Below, in pieces: positions 6,655-7,329 of a stretch of DNA of 7,329 nt. A model generated the notes under the pieces. The model did not search any database and had not been told where the DNA came from. It saw nothing but the letters and a program-made list of their open reading frames with translations. Positions within the stretch are counted from its first letter, which is position 1. Every line of letters begins with the position of its first letter. A program made the position numbers and the translations under genes. Source of the DNA: Thermoplasmatales archaeon ex4484_36. GTDB lineage: Archaea > Thermoplasmatota > Penumbrarchaeia > Penumbrarchaeales > EX4484-36. The stretch lies in the NCBI GenBank assembly GCA_002254765.1, contig NJDV01000035.1, forward strand, positions 1 through 7,329, read 5' to 3'.

Positions 6655-6761
6655 CCCGTAAAGAGCCCCAAAGGGAGGATATGGAGATTTTAATCCTCTT
6701 TAACTCAGAGACTGTCGGCGGATACTCCCCACAAGGATAAGATTAAAATATGATGAAATGA

Positions 6762-6769
6762 TTATAAAA
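6762..6769 (+). promoter_or_regulatory. TATA-like box for the four-helix membrane protein gene
   Basis: TTATAAAA lies 33 bp before the ATG at 6803, with GATGAAATG just upstream as a possible BRE. Transcription would start near 6790, giving a very short leader that just includes the GGGGTGA ribosome binding site at 6790-6796. Confidence 0.5.
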
Positions 6770-6802
6770 CCCGCTCTCATACGCCTAAAGGGGTGAGATG
6801 TT

Positions 6803-7329
6803 ATGAATAAAAAGTTGCTGATTGGTATTTTACTGGCTGTGGTGTCTCTGGTTCTGATGGGAATATCTCTGGCAACTCCCTGGTATAACCATGTGGAATA
6901 CGAGATAGACGGCGAGACAGAGTCCACCGATTACGATGATTTAGAGGATAACAAAGTCGTTGACACCTTCCAGACCACCCAGACAATGGCTATCCTAGGA
7001 GTTGTGGGCACTATACTAGCACTGCTGGGGGTTGCATTAGTGGCCATGAAAAAGCTGGGCAAAAAGATTGCCATAATCCTTGTCCTTGTAGGACTGATTC
7101 TGGCAATAATAGCACCACTGTATCTTATGGCCACTTTGCCGGGAGCCTTCAAGGAGGCTGGCGAAATTGCCGGAGAGAAGGGCCCGCACAAGAGTTTCAG
7201 CGGCTCTTCAAAAGAGGGTGGAGAGGAGGGTGAATATAAAAACTCTTGGGGTCCAGCAACCGCATGGTACCTCGCTCTTGTGGCCGCACTGCTGCTGATA
7301 ATACCCCTCATCCTGCTACTTATATACAA
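6803..7329 (+). CDS. Orphan four-helix membrane protein, truncated at window end
   Basis: Not recognised. The frame from the ATG at 6803 stays open for 175 codons to the window edge. GGGGTGA lies six bases before the start. Four hydrophobic segments are visible: about 5-24, 62-82, 88-109 and 152-175 (the last is cut by the edge). Basic residues at the N-terminus (MNKK) and between helices 2 and 3 (KKLGKK) place both on the inside by the positive-inside rule, so the two long loops face out. Loop 1 (about 25-60) begins TPWY and is strongly acidic. Loop 2 (about 110-150) is rich in Gly, Ser, Lys and Glu. The layout recalls claudin/PMP22-like four-helix proteins, but that is topology only. Coding sequence here uses more A/T-ending codons (AAA, ATA, CTA, TTA) than the genes to its left. 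It stands divergent from the AMMECR1-pyrC unit. Confidence 0.75.
   Translation, partial: MNKKLLIGILLAVVSLVLMGISLATPWYNHVEYEIDGETESTDYDDLEDNKVVDTFQTTQTMAILGVVGTILALLGVALVAMKKLGKKIAIILVLVGLILAIIAPLYLMATLPGAFKEAGEIAGEKGPHKSFSGSSKEGGEEGEYKNSWGPATAWYLALVAALLLIIPLILLLIY

Larger units (their letters stand above)
6547..6802. promoter_or_regulatory. Divergent spacer between the AMMECR1 gene and the four-helix membrane gene
   Basis: This 256-bp region has no convincing gene. Toward the plus-strand gene the best promoter is TTATAAAA at 6762-6769, with a second AT-rich box GATTAAAATA at 6741-6750. Toward the AMMECR1 gene (minus) the candidates are GTTAAAAG at 6584-6577 and ATTAAAAT near 6694-6687. The sequences ATTTTAATC (6687-6695) and GATTAAAAT (6741-6749) form a perfect 9-bp inverted repeat, 45 bp apart. 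A hairpin sits at 6631-6654. A 19-codon reading frame from an ATG at 6681 to a TAA is noted but not called. Confidence 0.45.

Noticed and set aside
6681..6740. Possible 19-residue leader peptide starting at ATG 6681
   Set aside because: The GGAGG is only two bases from the ATG, the peptide has no run of a regulatory amino acid, and it precedes the likelier promoter of the next gene.
6931..7329. 132-codon minus-strand open frame at the right edge
   Set aside because: The plus-strand frame from 6803 has a ribosome binding site, promoter and coherent membrane topology; the minus frame is Ser/Ala-rich and featureless.

Overview
The window reads as a moderately GC-rich archaeal chromosome segment. 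Arginine is coded largely by AGG/AGA, ribosome binding sites are of the GGTGA/GGAGG type, and AT-rich TATA-like boxes lie 5' of the genes instead of bacterial -35/-10 pairs. Gene content (a gcvT-gcvH pair, a free-standing AlaX editing protein, an AMMECR1-family protein, an Ade-type adenine deaminase) fits a euryarchaeal lineage, possibly Thermoplasmatota-like. That placement is inference; nothing here fixes it. No RNA genes, CRISPR arrays, insertion sequences or integration signatures were seen.

Layout, left to right. (1) 1-1005, plus strand: the 3' part of an adenine deaminase gene, cut by the window edge. (2) 3224-997, minus strand: a tight cluster gcvT > gcvH > alaX, with a 17-bp gap between gcvT and gcvH start regions and a stop/start overlap between gcvH and alaX. 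It converges on the adenine deaminase gene with a 9-bp overlap. (3) 3225-3355: a divergent promoter region. (4) 3356-4852, plus strand: a large orphan multi-pass membrane protein with striking tyrosine/aspartate-rich loops. Its last codons run antisense into the next gene. (5) 6546-4776, minus strand: an AMMECR1-family gene followed by a dihydroorotase (pyrC) gene coupled through a TGATG stop/start. The pyrC gene is broken: its N-terminal codons and its main body are in different frames, and the stretch that should carry the metal-binding HxH motif is missing. (6) 6547-6802: a 256-bp divergent spacer with promoter-like boxes and a hairpin. (7) 6803 to the window end, plus strand: the start of a small orphan four-helix membrane protein, visibly more AT-rich than its neighbours.

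Functionally, gcvT and gcvH make two of the parts of the glycine cleavage system, and AlaX removes wrongly attached serine or glycine from tRNA-Ala. Their co-transcription therefore links a glycine/serine-metabolising system to a safeguard against mischarging by the same amino acids. Adenine deaminase (purine salvage) and dihydroorotase (pyrimidine synthesis) are nucleotide enzymes in separate units. The strongest points for follow-up are the broken pyrC, the gcvTH-alaX linkage and the Tyr-rich membrane protein. None amounts to a demonstrated new system.
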